64,000 nt of DNA from Mesorhizobium sp. B2-3-4 (GCF_006442315.1 NZ_VFVY01000004.1:62001-126000), one strand, 5' to 3'. Shown: positions 53,881 through 62,875, counted from the first letter of the stretch. A program made the numbers and translations. The notes: generated by a model from the sequence alone, not told the origin.

Positions 53881-55413
53881 CTAGTCCATATGCGCGGCGG
53901 GAGCACCGCCCGCCGACGCCGATTTCGGCTTGCGCAGCAGGATCACGAAGGGGATCGCGGCCAGCGTCATCATCATCAGGATCTTGAAGTCGTTGATGTA
54001 GGAAATCATCATCGACTGGACGTTGACCAGCCTGTCGACTTGCGAAAGCGCGGCGGGATCGCCGCTTGCCGCGGCCGGCGAGGCAGCCCACAAATTGGGG
54101 TTGTACGGGTTGATGAAGGCGGACAGCTCGGTGTGGTTGACCTGCGTGTTGCGCACCATGAGGGCTGCGACCACCGAGACGCCGATCGAGGAGCCGAGAT
54201 TGCGCACCAGGCTGAACAGCGAGGTGGCGTCGGTGCGATAGCGCGCGTCGAGGGTGGCGAAGGCCACTGTCGACAGCGGCACGAACACCATGCCCATGCC
54301 GAGGCCCTGGATGATACCAGAGGAAAGGATCAGCCAATTGTCCATCTGCGGGGTGAAGCTCGCCATGGTGTAGAGCGACTGCGCCGTCAGCAGGAAGCCG
54401 AAGGCGACCAGGATACGCGCGTCGATCCTGTGCATGATGCGGCCAACCACCAGCATCGAGATCATCGTGCCGATGCCGCGCGGTCCAAGCACCACGCCGA
54501 TGGTGACCGTCGGGTAGCCGAATATGTTGGCCAGCATCGGCGGCAGGAGCGACATCGAAGCCAGGATCAGCACGCCCATGATGAAGATGAAGCCCAGCCC
54601 TGTCACGAAATTGCGGTCGAGGAATATCTTGGGATCGATGAAGGGATGTTCCGCCGTCACCGTATGGATGACGAACACCCAGAAGCCGGTGAGCGAGAGA
54701 GCAAGCTCGATCCAGATCTCGGCCGAGTTGAACCAGTCGACCTCACCGCCGCGATCGAGGAGAAGCTGCAGCGCGCCGACGCCGAGCGAGATCATGGCGA
54801 AGCCGAAGAAGTCGAAGCTGCGCAAGCGCTTGGCGACGACGGGCAGATACGCTGCCATGCCGAGGAAGGCGAGAATGCCGACCGGCAGGTTGATGAAGAA
54901 CACCCAGCGCCAGTTGAAATTCTCGGTCAGCCAGCCGCCGAGAGTCGGCCCCAGGATCGGCCCCAGCATGATGCCGGCACCCCAGATCGCCATCGCCTGG
55001 CCATGGCGCTCCTTGGGATTGATGTCGAGCAGGAAGGTCTGCGACAGCGGCACGATCGCGGCGCCGAACACGCCTTGCAGCAGGCGGAAGAGCACCATCG
55101 TCTCTAGGCTCCAGGCTATGCCGCACAGCATCGAGCAGATGGTAAAGCCAACGACCGAGGCGAGGAACAGTTGCTTGCGGCCGAGCCGGTCGGCAAGCCA
55201 GCCGGTGACCGGGGTCATGATGGCGGCGGCCACGATGTAGGAGGTCAGCACCCAGTTGATGTTGTCGGGAGAAGCGCCGAGATCGCCGGTCATGGTCGGC
55301 AGCGCGACATTGGCGATCGTGGTGTCGAGCGCCTGCATGACCGTCGCCAGCATCAGCGCGACCGTGATCAGACCGCGATGCGGCACTTCCTTGAATGGTT
55401 CGGGCGTGCTCAT
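53881..55413 (-). CDS. DHA2-family drug:H+ antiporter, EmrB-like
   Basis: 510 residues from the ATG at 55413, with about 14 hydrophobic segments. DHA2/EmrB hallmarks: ALDTTIANVALPTMTGDLGAS in helix 1, GWLADRLGRKQLFL (motif A), GPILGPTLGGWL (motif C). It exports lipophilic toxicants across the inner membrane, working with the membrane-fusion protein encoded upstream and an outer-membrane channel. A 415-bp space rich in palindromes separates it from the emrA-like gene, which is unusual for this operon type. Confidence 0.93.
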   Translation of the reverse strand: MSTPEPFKEVPHRGLITVALMLATVMQALDTTIANVALPTMTGDLGASPDNINWVLTSYIVAAAIMTPVTGWLADRLGRKQLFLASVVGFTICSMLCGIAWSLETMVLFRLLQGVFGAAIVPLSQTFLLDINPKERHGQAMAIWGAGIMLGPILGPTLGGWLTENFNWRWVFFINLPVGILAFLGMAAYLPVVAKRLRSFDFFGFAMISLGVGALQLLLDRGGEVDWFNSAEIWIELALSLTGFWVFVIHTVTAEHPFIDPKIFLDRNFVTGLGFIFIMGVLILASMSLLPPMLANIFGYPTVTIGVVLGPRGIGTMISMLVVGRIMHRIDARILVAFGFLLTAQSLYTMASFTPQMDNWLILSSGIIQGLGMGMVFVPLSTVAFATLDARYRTDATSLFSLVRNLGSSIGVSVVAALMVRNTQVNHTELSAFINPYNPNLWAASPAAASGDPAALSQVDRLVNVQSMMISYINDFKILMMMTLAAIPFVILLRKPKSASAGGAPAAHMD

Positions 55414-55451
55414 GAGGCTGAACTTCCAGCAGGTAACAAAAACGTGTACAC

Positions 55452-55504
55452 TAGAGCACGACGCCAAAAAGCGTGACGTGGTTCGCGGACGACATCATGC
55501 TCTA
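55452..55504. repeat. Palindromic repeat with TAGAGCA/TGCTCTA ends
   Basis: TAGAGCA (55452-55458) and TGCTCTA (55498-55504) are perfect 7-bp terminal arms; the inside (GACGCCAAAAAGCGTGACG, then GTTCGCGGACGACATC) pairs imperfectly. The ends and inner CCAAAAAG/GTTCGCGGACGAC parts have the form of the most common dispersed palindrome in Mesorhizobium. Confidence 0.7.
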
Positions 55505-55515
55505 CCTCTTTGATT

Positions 55516-55567
55516 TAGAGGCGGATTCAGATTTCAGGTCGAATCGACCCGAAATCATCCGGCTCTA
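55516..55567. repeat. Second palindromic repeat with TAGAG/CTCTA ends
   Basis: TAGAG (55516-55520) and CTCTA (55563-55567) bound a hairpin in which GATTTC-A-GGTCGA pairs with TCGACC-C-GAAATC (55530-55556) around one base; CGGAT and ATCCG extend the stem. It lies 11 bp from the previous repeat. Confidence 0.7.
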
Positions 55568-55568
55568 G

Positions 55569-55685
55569 GTTTCCGGGCGGCAAGCCTTCCGTTGAGAGAC
55601 ACTCATCGCGGTGGGACGCGATTATCGATGTGGGGGTTACATCGACCGAACGTCTCGATTGAGCGGAGCGCTGCCGCCCGGAAAC
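55569..55685. repeat. Long inverted repeat with 14-bp perfect arms
   Basis: GTTTCCGGGCGGCA (55569-55582) and TGCCGCCCGGAAAC (55672-55685) are exact reverse complements 89 bp apart. Inside, TCGATGT (55625-55631) pairs perfectly with ACATCGA (55639-55645), and GAGAC/GTCTC gives further partial pairing. It could be a miniature mobile element remnant or a stable RNA structure. Confidence 0.7.
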
Positions 55686-55828
55686 ATGAGGACCGACGGG
55701 TCCGTGTCGAAGGTTTCAGATTTCAGCCCGGCCCTGGCGCGGCTCGAAACCAAAATACCGATCCTTCTCACTCCTCCCCTCAGACCAATCTCGCTATCGG
55801 CGTCCGCCCATCCGGGCTTCGGCCAACT

Positions 55829-57007
55829 CTACTGCACGACCTCGCCAGCCTTGGCGTGACCGAATATTGCCGGGAAACCGCGCGCAACGCCGGTGTCGAC
55901 GGTGACGGTGGCGCTCATGCCGGTGCGCAAAGCCATCGTGGCATCGGGGTCGGTCAGTTGGAGGCGCACCGGAATGCGCTGCGTGACCTTGACCCAGTTG
56001 CCGGTGGCGTTCTGTGCGGGAAGCAGCGAGAACTCCGCGCCTGTCCCGGCACCGATAGCCTTGACGGTCGCCTCGAAGGTCCTGCCAGGATAGGTATCGA
56101 CCACGATCTCGGCCTTCTGGCCCGGCTTCATGTTGGTGAGCTGGGTTTCCTTGAAATTGGCGTCGATCCAGGTGTCACCGGTCTCGACCAGCGCAAACAG
56201 CGGCGTGCCGGCGCCGACATACTGGCCGACCTTGAAGGACGAGGCCTGCGAGACGATGCCATCGGCGGGCGCCTTGACCGTGGTCTGCGCCAGATCGTAG
56301 GCGGCCTTGTCGCGCGCGGCGAGCGCCGACATTACCGTGGGATGCTTGTCGGTTTCGATGTCGGGGTTGCCGCCGAGCGCGGCCTTGGCGCTGATGATAC
56401 CCTGCTCGGCAACGGCAAGCTGCTGCTTTGCCTTGTCGAGGTCGTTCCTGGCCTGATCGAGCGATGACTTGGCGTTGATGCCCTTCTGGGCAAGATCGGC
56501 GGCGCGGCCATATTGCGACTGCGCATAGTCGACCTCGCTGGAATCGGACTTCTGCTGGGCCAGCGCCTGGCTGTAGGCGGCGCGCAGCTGCTCGACATTG
56601 AGGCGCGCGGCGGCGACCGCCGCATCGGCCTGGGCGAGCGCGATCCGATAGGGCTCGGGGTCTATGGCGAACAAGAGATCGCCCTGCTTTACGATCTGGT
56701 TGTCCGCTATGGCGACCTGAACGATGCGGCCGGCCGTATCGGAGGCGATGGACACCTTGGCCTGCTGCAAATTGGCATTTTCCGTTTCCTGGTAGCGTCC
56801 GCCCGTCACCCAGACATAACCGCCGCCGATGACCAGCGCCGCCGGCAGGGCCAACATCAGGAACAAGCGGCCAATGCGGCGCTTCTTCTTCGGCGCCGCG
56901 ACCGGCTGCACGGGAGGAGCGACCGCGACGGGGGCGGCAGCCGGCTGGGCCGGCGCCTCCATCTCCACCTTGGCGGCGTTTTCTTCTACCTTGGCTACGG
57001 CGTTCAT
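55829..57007 (-). CDS. Membrane-fusion protein, EmrA/HlyD-like
   Basis: 392 residues from the ATG at 57007, overlapping the marR stop by 4 bp. A Lys/Arg-rich cytoplasmic start with an Ala/Pro linker is followed by one membrane helix (about 47-67, LFLMLALPAALVIGGGYVWV). Lipoyl-like halves flank a coiled-coil hairpin (about 140-220, rich in AQQ/LDQARNDLDKAKQQL). The DGIVSQASSFKVGQYV and GDTWIDANFKETQL segments are typical of EmrA. It links the inner-membrane pump to an outer-membrane channel. Confidence 0.92.
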   Translation of the reverse strand: MNAVAKVEENAAKVEMEAPAQPAAAPVAVAPPVQPVAAPKKKRRIGRLFLMLALPAALVIGGGYVWVTGGRYQETENANLQQAKVSIASDTAGRIVQVAIADNQIVKQGDLLFAIDPEPYRIALAQADAAVAAARLNVEQLRAAYSQALAQQKSDSSEVDYAQSQYGRAADLAQKGINAKSSLDQARNDLDKAKQQLAVAEQGIISAKAALGGNPDIETDKHPTVMSALAARDKAAYDLAQTTVKAPADGIVSQASSFKVGQYVGAGTPLFALVETGDTWIDANFKETQLTNMKPGQKAEIVVDTYPGRTFEATVKAIGAGTGAEFSLLPAQNATGNWVKVTQRIPVRLQLTDPDATMALRTGMSATVTVDTGVARGFPAIFGHAKAGEVVQ

Positions 57008-57483
57008 GCTGCTGCGCCTTCCGCACTCTTGATCTTTTCAAGCGACGAGGCCTCGCCGTCGGTCAGATTCTGCACGATGACATCCAGCACCTGGATCAGG
57101 ACGCGTCGGTCTTCCGGCGAAACGCCGCTCAGCGATTCCTCATAGACCTCGCCGGCAAGGCTCTTGACGTCCGCATAGGCCGCGTTCGCTTTCTCGGTCG
57201 GGAAGATCATGCGCACACGCCGGTCAGCCGCGTCGGAACGGCGTTCGATCCAGCCGCCCTCCTCCATCCGGTCGACCAGGCGCGAGACGCTGATCGGCTC
57301 GATTTCAAGGAGTTCGGCGAGCCGCGCCTGCGCGACGCCAGCCTCCTTGGCGACGCGGACCAGAAGCCGCCATTGCGCCGAGGACAGCCCAAGCCCGCTC
57401 GCGCGCGCCTCAAAGCGCTTGCGCATCAGGCGCTGCACGTCGTGGATCAAAAATCCCAATCTGTCGATGCCATCTGAAACCAT
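57004..57483 (-). CDS. MarR-family repressor of the efflux operon
   Basis: 159 residues from the ATG at 57483. The winged helix is clear: LGLSSAQWRLLVRVAKEAG, QARLAELLEIEPISVSRLVDRMEEGGWIERRSDAADRRVR, then the wing and a C-terminal dimerisation helix. It is first in the marR-emrA-emrB-like operon, with a palindrome (57499-57510) just upstream of its start. Autorepression relieved by a phenolic or other toxic ligand is the expected mode. Confidence 0.92.
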   Translation of the reverse strand: MVSDGIDRLGFLIHDVQRLMRKRFEARASGLGLSSAQWRLLVRVAKEAGVAQARLAELLEIEPISVSRLVDRMEEGGWIERRSDAADRRVRMIFPTEKANAAYADVKSLAGEVYEESLSGVSPEDRRVLIQVLDVIVQNLTDGEASSLEKIKSAEGAAA

Positions 57484-57498
57484 GAGCGATACATATAA

Positions 57499-57510
57499 TA
57501 AGCGTGCTTA
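57499..57510. promoter_or_regulatory. Probable MarR operator TAAGC-GT-GCTTA
   Basis: Perfect 5-bp inverted repeat with a 2-bp centre, 16 bp upstream of the marR start codon in an AT-rich stretch that probably holds the -10 region (ATATAATA is adjacent on the + strand). Position and form fit a self-regulating MarR site. Confidence 0.6.
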
Positions 57511-57645
57511 CTATTCAAGGTGCCACAGCGCTGCCAAAGCCGGCAAAATGCGTATGCCTGCCATGCACCGTGATCCTGGTTAGCGGGTGGTGAATGCCTC
57601 GGCCACCCGAAACAGCGCCCCCGGAAGGGTACTGAAGACACCGCT

Positions 57646-58695
57646 TCAAAGGCGGTTTCGAACGACCATGGTGACGACGAAGAACGCGCCGAGCGAGCTG
57701 GTGATGATGCCGATCGGCAGTTCCTGCGGCGGCAAAAGGGTCCGGGCCAGAAGATCGCTCGCCAGAAGCAGCACCGCCCCGAACAGCGCGCAGCTCGCAA
57801 TCAGGCGCAGATGCAAGGGACCGGCCAGCGGCCGCGACAGATGCGGGATCATCAACCCGACAAAACCGATGACGCCGGCGACCGAGACGAGGATCGCCGT
57901 CGAGAAGGCGGCGACGAGAAATGTCGCCCTGCGCATGCGCGCCACCGGCACGCCAAGGCTCTCGGCAGCACTCTCGCCGGCGAGGAAGGCGTCCAGCCTG
58001 CGGTGGTTCCACAGCCCGTAGGCCGCGATCGCGCCGGCGCCGACCGCGCCCAGCCATACATTGTCCCAGCGCGCCAGCCCGAGCCCGCCCATCGTCCAGA
58101 ACAGTACCGAATGGGCAGCGCGCTGGTCGCCGGCGAAGACCAGATAGTTGGTCAAGGCGGTGAACATGAAGGAGACGGCAAGGCCGGCGAGGATCAGCCG
58201 TTCGGGACCTTGCCCCCTGACCCGCGCGACCAGCAGCAGCACGATGCATGCGGCCAGTATGCCCCCGGTGAAGGCCGCGACCGGCAAGGTCCAGATGCCG
58301 AAACTGTCGCCGAAGATGGTGATGACGGAAACAGCGCCGGCAGCGGCTCCCGAAGACAGGCCGAACAGGAAGGGATCGGCAAGGTCGTTGCGGGTCACCG
58401 TCTGCAGCAAGGCGCCGACAACGCCCAGCCCGCCGCCGACGCAGATCGCCAGGATCGTACGCGGCAGCCGCAGATCGACGACGATCTTGCCGACCGGGCC
58501 CGATATCTGCGGCTCATCCAACCCGATGGCACGACCGATCGCCGCGACGACATCGCCCAGAGGTATCAGCGTCGAGCCATATGCGATCGACAGCAGCGCG
58601 AAAGCGACGAGCGCCACCGCGCCGGCTGTCATGGCCAGCGTAAAGGCCCTGTGCCCTGAAAGCGCGCCGGATTTGTGCTCCCGGGCAAGATGCAT
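57646..58695 (-). CDS. FecCD-family ABC transporter permease (corrinoid uptake, BtuC-like)
   Basis: 349 residues; the ATG overlaps the binding-protein stop by one base (TGATG). About nine to ten membrane helices, with FecCD motifs LRLPRTILAICVGGGLGVVGALLQTVTRNDLADPFLFGLSSGA and the C-terminal GVIGFVGLMIPHLSR that contacts the ATPase. The cobalamin riboswitch at the operon head indicates vitamin B12 or another corrinoid as cargo rather than an iron siderophore. It is the last gene of the operon. Confidence 0.92.
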   Translation of the reverse strand: MHLAREHKSGALSGHRAFTLAMTAGAVALVAFALLSIAYGSTLIPLGDVVAAIGRAIGLDEPQISGPVGKIVVDLRLPRTILAICVGGGLGVVGALLQTVTRNDLADPFLFGLSSGAAAGAVSVITIFGDSFGIWTLPVAAFTGGILAACIVLLLVARVRGQGPERLILAGLAVSFMFTALTNYLVFAGDQRAAHSVLFWTMGGLGLARWDNVWLGAVGAGAIAAYGLWNHRRLDAFLAGESAAESLGVPVARMRRATFLVAAFSTAILVSVAGVIGFVGLMIPHLSRPLAGPLHLRLIASCALFGAVLLLASDLLARTLLPPQELPIGIITSSLGAFFVVTMVVRNRL

Positions 58696-59642
58696 CAGAA
58701 CGCTTCCGGATGCATCGCCCTGGCGATCTTGTCGATTGCTTCGATGTTCGCTGGCCCTGGCGTCAGTTCGGCATAACGAAGGGCGACGAAGCGCTCGTTC
58801 TTGACCGCGTCGGTCTCTTTCATCGCCGGGTGCGCCTTCAGGAACTCGAGCAGCTTCTTGTAGCCGCCGCCGTCCTGATAATCGAGCAGGATGAGGAATT
58901 GCGGATTGCGCGCCGCCACCGTCTCCCAGTCCGTGTTGCCCCAGCTTGTTTCCATGTCGGCCATGATGTTGTCGCCGCCGGCCGCCGATATCATGGCGCT
59001 GGGAATGGCGAATTTTCCCGCGGTGAACGGCTTGTCCTCGCCGGAATCGTAGAGGAAGACCCGCGTCCCCTTGCGATCACCGACCTTGGCGGTGATATCG
59101 GCGAGCTGCGCTTTCCAGCCGGAGACGAGCTTGTCCGCCTCGGCCTCCTTGCCGAAGATCTTGCCCAGCTTTTCGATGTCGCCATAAAGCAGGTCCATGG
59201 AGGCGGCAGGGCGGCTCTTGTCGAGATGGACGCAGCTTTCGGTCAGCACCAGCGTTTTGATACCGTGCGGGGCAAGCGTGTCGGGGGTCACCTCGCCGCC
59301 GGGCTTCATGCCGTAGTACCAGCCGGCGAAGAAGAAATCGGGCTCGACCGCGACGAGATTCTCCAGCGTCGGATATTTCGGCGCCAGTTCGGGGATGGAG
59401 CCCTGCTCGGCCTTGAATTCGGGGCCGACCTTGTACCACCCGGTGATGCCGGTGAGGCCGACGATCGAGGGCTGCAGCTTCAGCGCGAAGGCCATCTCGG
59501 CCATGTTGAGATCATGGATGACCGCGCGCTTGGGCGGCGCATCGAAGGTCAAGGGCTTGCCGCAGCTGTCGACGGTGACGGGGAAGGCAAAGGCTGTCGA
59601 GGCCAGCAGCGAGAGGACGAGCGACAAGGCGAGACGTTTCAC
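58695..59642 (-). CDS. ABC transporter periplasmic binding protein, BtuF-like
   Basis: 315 residues. The GTG at 59642 is chosen: AAGGAGC lies just upstream and it starts a clean signal peptide (VKRLALSLVLSLLASTAFA). The mature protein is a class III (BtuF/FhuD-type) binding fold: PPKRAVIHDLNMAEMAFAL, PTLENLVAVEPDFFFAGWYYG and SGEDKPFTAGKFAIPSAMISAAGGDNI. It should capture corrinoid in the periplasm for the permease encoded by the next, overlapping gene. A 63-bp gap separates it from the ATPase gene. Confidence 0.9.
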   Translation of the reverse strand: MKRLALSLVLSLLASTAFAFPVTVDSCGKPLTFDAPPKRAVIHDLNMAEMAFALKLQPSIVGLTGITGWYKVGPEFKAEQGSIPELAPKYPTLENLVAVEPDFFFAGWYYGMKPGGEVTPDTLAPHGIKTLVLTESCVHLDKSRPAASMDLLYGDIEKLGKIFGKEAEADKLVSGWKAQLADITAKVGDRKGTRVFLYDSGEDKPFTAGKFAIPSAMISAAGGDNIMADMETSWGNTDWETVAARNPQFLILLDYQDGGGYKKLLEFLKAHPAMKETDAVKNERFVALRYAELTPGPANIEAIDKIARAMHPEAF

Positions 59643-59705
59643 GGATTTTGCTCCTTGGTTGAACAATGCTGATGAAGGACGGGGGCGGATGAAGACGGGT
59701 TTCGG

Positions 59706-60490
<785 letters not shown>

Positions 60491-60494
<4 letters not shown>

Positions 60495-60874
60495 GGATTG
60501 CCATCCGCCGGCTTGGCCGATGCCGGGATGCGGGCCAGCGTCTTGCCGGCCAGCCGCGGCGGACGCTGTCCGGAATTGCACCAGCCGTCGGCAAGCGAAG
60601 CGTAGAGCCTGGCAAACCGCACGAGATCGCCAGCGTCGGCCTCGGCGTCGATCGACCCGAAGAGATAGGCGGCCTTGCCTGGCGCCTGGAAAGCCACCGT
60701 CAACGGACGCGCGCATCCGGCCATGCAGGCGACGCCCTCGACCGTGAACCCATGCGCCAGCTCAGGCTCATGATGGGCCGAGAGGCGGGAGCGCAGCTCA
60801 CTGCATAGGCTTTCGCCCGACCTGACGCCGGTCGGCACGTCGCGGCAAAGGGTGCACACGATGATCTGATGCAT
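60491..60874 (-). CDS. DUF1636 family metal-binding-like protein
   Basis: 127 residues from the ATG at 60874 (MHQIIVCTLCRD). Cysteines in CTLCRD, GVACMAGCARP and a later Trp-Cys pair look like a ferredoxin/thioredoxin-like metal site, as in (2Fe-2S) ferredoxin-like small proteins. DUF1636 genes recur in B12- or cobalt-linked operons. First gene after the cobalamin riboswitch and overlapping the ATPase gene, it is probably a helper in corrinoid or metal handling; the reaction is unknown. Confidence 0.85.
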
Positions 60875-61008
60875 CGGTATGGGATGAATACGATCGCTTG
60901 CGCCGTCCAACTTCCGTCACTTTCAAAACTGGCGACGGAAGGATGTTGGTCGACCGGCCGACAGACCGATGTCCACGTTTCCTCCCGGCACACCCCGTCC
61001 GGTCAACT

Positions 61009-61205
61009 CTGTGATGGCAGGTCTCCTGGCTCACGGGTCTCTGCGCAATCCTGCCTTCCCAGCCTTGCCGGCCAGTGGCGTTCCGGATCTTGCTCGCCGC
61101 TTACAGTTGCGGGGGCAGCCGCGGCCTCGACCCAAACCGGGTCTCACCGCGTTCCCTTTTCACCCCTCGCCTTTCGGCTTGGGGACCATCACGAGTCGCA
61201 GCCTA
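61009..61205 (-). promoter_or_regulatory. Cobalamin (B12/AdoCbl) riboswitch
   Basis: On the minus strand the conserved elements occur in order: GGGAACGCGGTG after a GGCGAGGGGTGAAAA stretch, the core GCTGCCCCCGCAACTGTAAG, then CCACTGG, CTGGGAAGGC and the B12 box GAGCCAGGAGACCTGCC near 61016-61032. It ends about 135 nt before the DUF1636 start codon. It would switch off the downstream uptake operon when cobalamin is plentiful. Confidence 0.95.
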
Positions 61206-61245
61206 GGCCGCCTGCGGCGCCAAGGCAAGACGATCATTTGGTTTT

Positions 61246-61272
61246 GTTATAACAGAACAGAATTGCGGTCAA
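61246..61272 (-). promoter_or_regulatory. Possible promoter of the riboswitch operon
   Basis: Minus strand TTGACC (61267-61272) and TATAAC (61246-61251) are near-consensus -35 and -10 boxes, but with a short 15-bp spacer. They lie about 40 bp upstream of the riboswitch. TGTTATAACA (61245-61254) is also a perfect 10-bp palindrome, so a regulator could bind there. Confidence 0.45.
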
Positions 61273-61426
61273 TCGCTGCCTCGCGTGACCGTCATCAACG
61301 GCATTTTCCGGATATTCGCGCCAACGATCGACGGCAGGCCGTTCGCCATTTTGCGCCATGCGCAATTTCGATCAAACTGGCAGGGCCACGAGGCGCCAGA
61401 GTGAAGGCGCCAAATGCGAGGAACAC

Positions 61427-62260
61427 ATGAACCCGACCGAGAAAGCGCTATGGTTTGTCGAAAGCCATCTGCCGGACGCCGTTACACTCGACGACGTTGC
61501 CCAAAGTAGCGGCGTGTCGCGCTTTCATGTGACGCGCGCCTTCGGCGCCGCCACCGGTCGCTCCGTCATGGGTTACATGCGTTCGCGCCGGCTGACCGAG
61601 GCGGCGCGCAAGCTGGCCGGCGGAGCGACCGACATCCTGGGCGTCGCGCTCGACGCCGGCTACAACTCGCATGAGGCTTTCACCCGAGCCTTCCGCGACC
61701 AGTTCGGCACCACGCCGGAATTGGTGCGCGCGCAAGGTTCGACCAAGTCCCTCGACCTCGTGGAGCCTATCCTGATGGACAGTTCACTTCTCACCACACT
61801 CGAGCCGCCTCGCTTCGAAACCAGCCGGCCCTTCCTCATCGCCGGGCTCGGCGAGCGCTACAGCTGCGAGTCCAGCGCCGCCATTCCGATGCAATGGCAG
61901 CGCTTCGCTCCCCATATCGGCAACATACAAGGCGAGATTTCCGGTGTTTTCTACGGCGTCTGCCTCAATGGCGACGATTCCGGCAATTTCGACTATGTCG
62001 TCGGCGTCGAAGTGCGCGACTTCGCCGACCTGCCCAAGGAATTCCAGCGGGTGCGGGTGCCGGCGCAGAAATACGCCGTGTTCACGCATCGCGAGCACAT
62101 CTCGACCATCCGGCGCACGATCAACACGATCTGGAACAGCTGGCTGCCCGACTCCGGCCACGAAATCGCCGACGCGCCGGAATTCGAGCGCTATGGGCCC
62201 GAGTTCGATGCCCGCACCGGCGATGGCGGGCTGGAAATCTGGATCCCGGTCAAACCGTAG
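61427..62260 (+). CDS. AraC-family regulator with GyrI-like effector domain
   Basis: 277 residues from the ATG at 61427 (MNPTEKALWFVESHL). The N-terminal double helix-turn-helix spans about 1-105 (TLDDVAQSSGVSRFHVTRAF, GYNSHEAFTRAFRDQFGTTP). The C-terminal part (about 120-277) is a GyrI-like/Rob C-terminal domain that binds small lipophilic molecules. This is the SoxS/Rob-type multidrug-response layout. It is divergent from the riboswitch operon, with a palindrome between them, and convergent with a monooxygenase-like gene across a strong hairpin. Confidence 0.92.
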   Translation: MNPTEKALWFVESHLPDAVTLDDVAQSSGVSRFHVTRAFGAATGRSVMGYMRSRRLTEAARKLAGGATDILGVALDAGYNSHEAFTRAFRDQFGTTPELVRAQGSTKSLDLVEPILMDSSLLTTLEPPRFETSRPFLIAGLGERYSCESSAAIPMQWQRFAPHIGNIQGEISGVFYGVCLNGDDSGNFDYVVGVEVRDFADLPKEFQRVRVPAQKYAVFTHREHISTIRRTINTIWNSWLPDSGHEIADAPEFERYGPEFDARTGDGGLEIWIPVKP

Positions 62261-62276
62261 AGGCTGGAGCCGAATG

Positions 62277-62308
62277 GACCGCGCCCCGGAATGGACCGGG
62301 GCGCGGTC
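62277..62308. terminator. Perfect 13-bp hairpin between convergent genes
   Basis: GACCGCGCCCCGG (62277-62289) and CCGGGGCGCGGTC (62296-62308) are exact complements around a 6-nt loop. It sits between the stop of the AraC gene (62260) and the stop of the ABM gene (62320). There is no T-run on either side, but its place and strength suggest a bidirectional terminator or 3'-end stabiliser. Confidence 0.7.
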
Positions 62309-62319
62309 TACCGCGTCGG

Positions 62320-62634
62320 CTACTCTATGGTGAGCGCGACCTCATAGAGGCCGGGATGGGCCTGGCCCAAGCCCTTGTTGCGATCGAGTAAACCGCTCGT
62401 GCGCAGATGTTCGAAGACGCGCCGCATGGCCGCCTGGTCCCGCGCCTGCGCGTAATTGGCGACGCGTGTGCCGTCGAGGCTCCTGTGCAGGCTGGCGGAC
62501 ATCCAGCCGGGAATGCCGCGACAACTCATTGCCGCTTCCCGCAGCAAGTCGATCAAGGCCTGCTGTCCGCCCTCGGGCACGGTGAAGACATTGATCTGGG
62601 TGACGACGCCGGTATCGGCGCGAATGATGGGCAT
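62320..62634 (-). CDS. Antibiotic-biosynthesis-monooxygenase (ABM)-fold protein
   Basis: 104 residues from the ATG at 62634, preceded by AAGGAGAAG. The ABM ferredoxin-like dimer fold is suggested by VVTQINVFTVPEGGQQALIDLL, a GWMSASLHRSLDGTRVANYAQ strand pair and DQAAMRRVFEHLRT. Members include quinol monooxygenases and heme-degrading IsdG types; no heme ligand is obvious. Function is unknown. Confidence 0.84.
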   Translation of the reverse strand: MPIIRADTGVVTQINVFTVPEGGQQALIDLLREAAMSCRGIPGWMSASLHRSLDGTRVANYAQARDQAAMRRVFEHLRTSGLLDRNKGLGQAHPGLYEVALTIE

Positions 62635-62736
62635 TTTCTCTTCTCCTTCGTTGGCGCCTGGCACGCGAAGGAACGCCGACCGGCGGGACCCCGAACGCCA
62701 AGCCCGGCGTCAAAGCACGCCGTGGGCTTGCCGTGG

Positions 62737-62778
62737 GTTCCCATTCCAGATGGGAACGGAGCTTCCATCCGATGGAAG
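62737..62778. repeat. Two adjacent perfect hairpins
   Basis: GTTCCCAT (62737-62744) pairs with ATGGGAAC (62750-62757), and CTTCCAT (62762-62768) pairs with ATGGAAG (62772-62778), four bases apart. They lie in the 241-bp space between the MarR-GNAT stop and the ABM start, upstream of the ABM gene on the used strand. The two stems share a TTCCCAT/TTCCAT core, so one may derive from the other. Confidence 0.6.
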
Positions 62779-62875
62779 GGAGCGGGCTTACCGTTTGCCG
62801 CTCCAAGGTCCTTTTCGACCCGTCTTCAATATCATCGGCGCAATTTGCCAACAACCGGGATTGCCGGAGAGGCCG

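Larger units (their letters stand above)
55414..55828. other. 415-bp spacer between emrA-like and emrB-like genes
   Basis: No gene is supported here. Three palindromic units fill 55452-55685: two short dispersed-type repeats and one long inverted repeat. The rest (55686-55828) has no structure I can name. On the leftward transcript these would form consecutive hairpins between the two coding regions. Confidence 0.65.

Noticed and set aside
52778..54337. 519-residue extended form of the 2OG oxygenase
   Set aside because: Residues before MQNPTFPVF overlap the EmrB-like gene out of frame and look like shadow sequence; the family starts at that Met.
53689..55107. 472-residue + strand open frame opposite the 2OG oxygenase and EmrB-like genes
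   Set aside because: Charged, low-complexity His/Asp/Arg-rich translation with no motifs, crossing two real genes on the other strand.
55592..56467. 291-residue + strand frame opposite emrA-like gene and spacer
   Set aside because: It runs antisense to the membrane-fusion protein gene and through the inverted repeat; no family resemblance.
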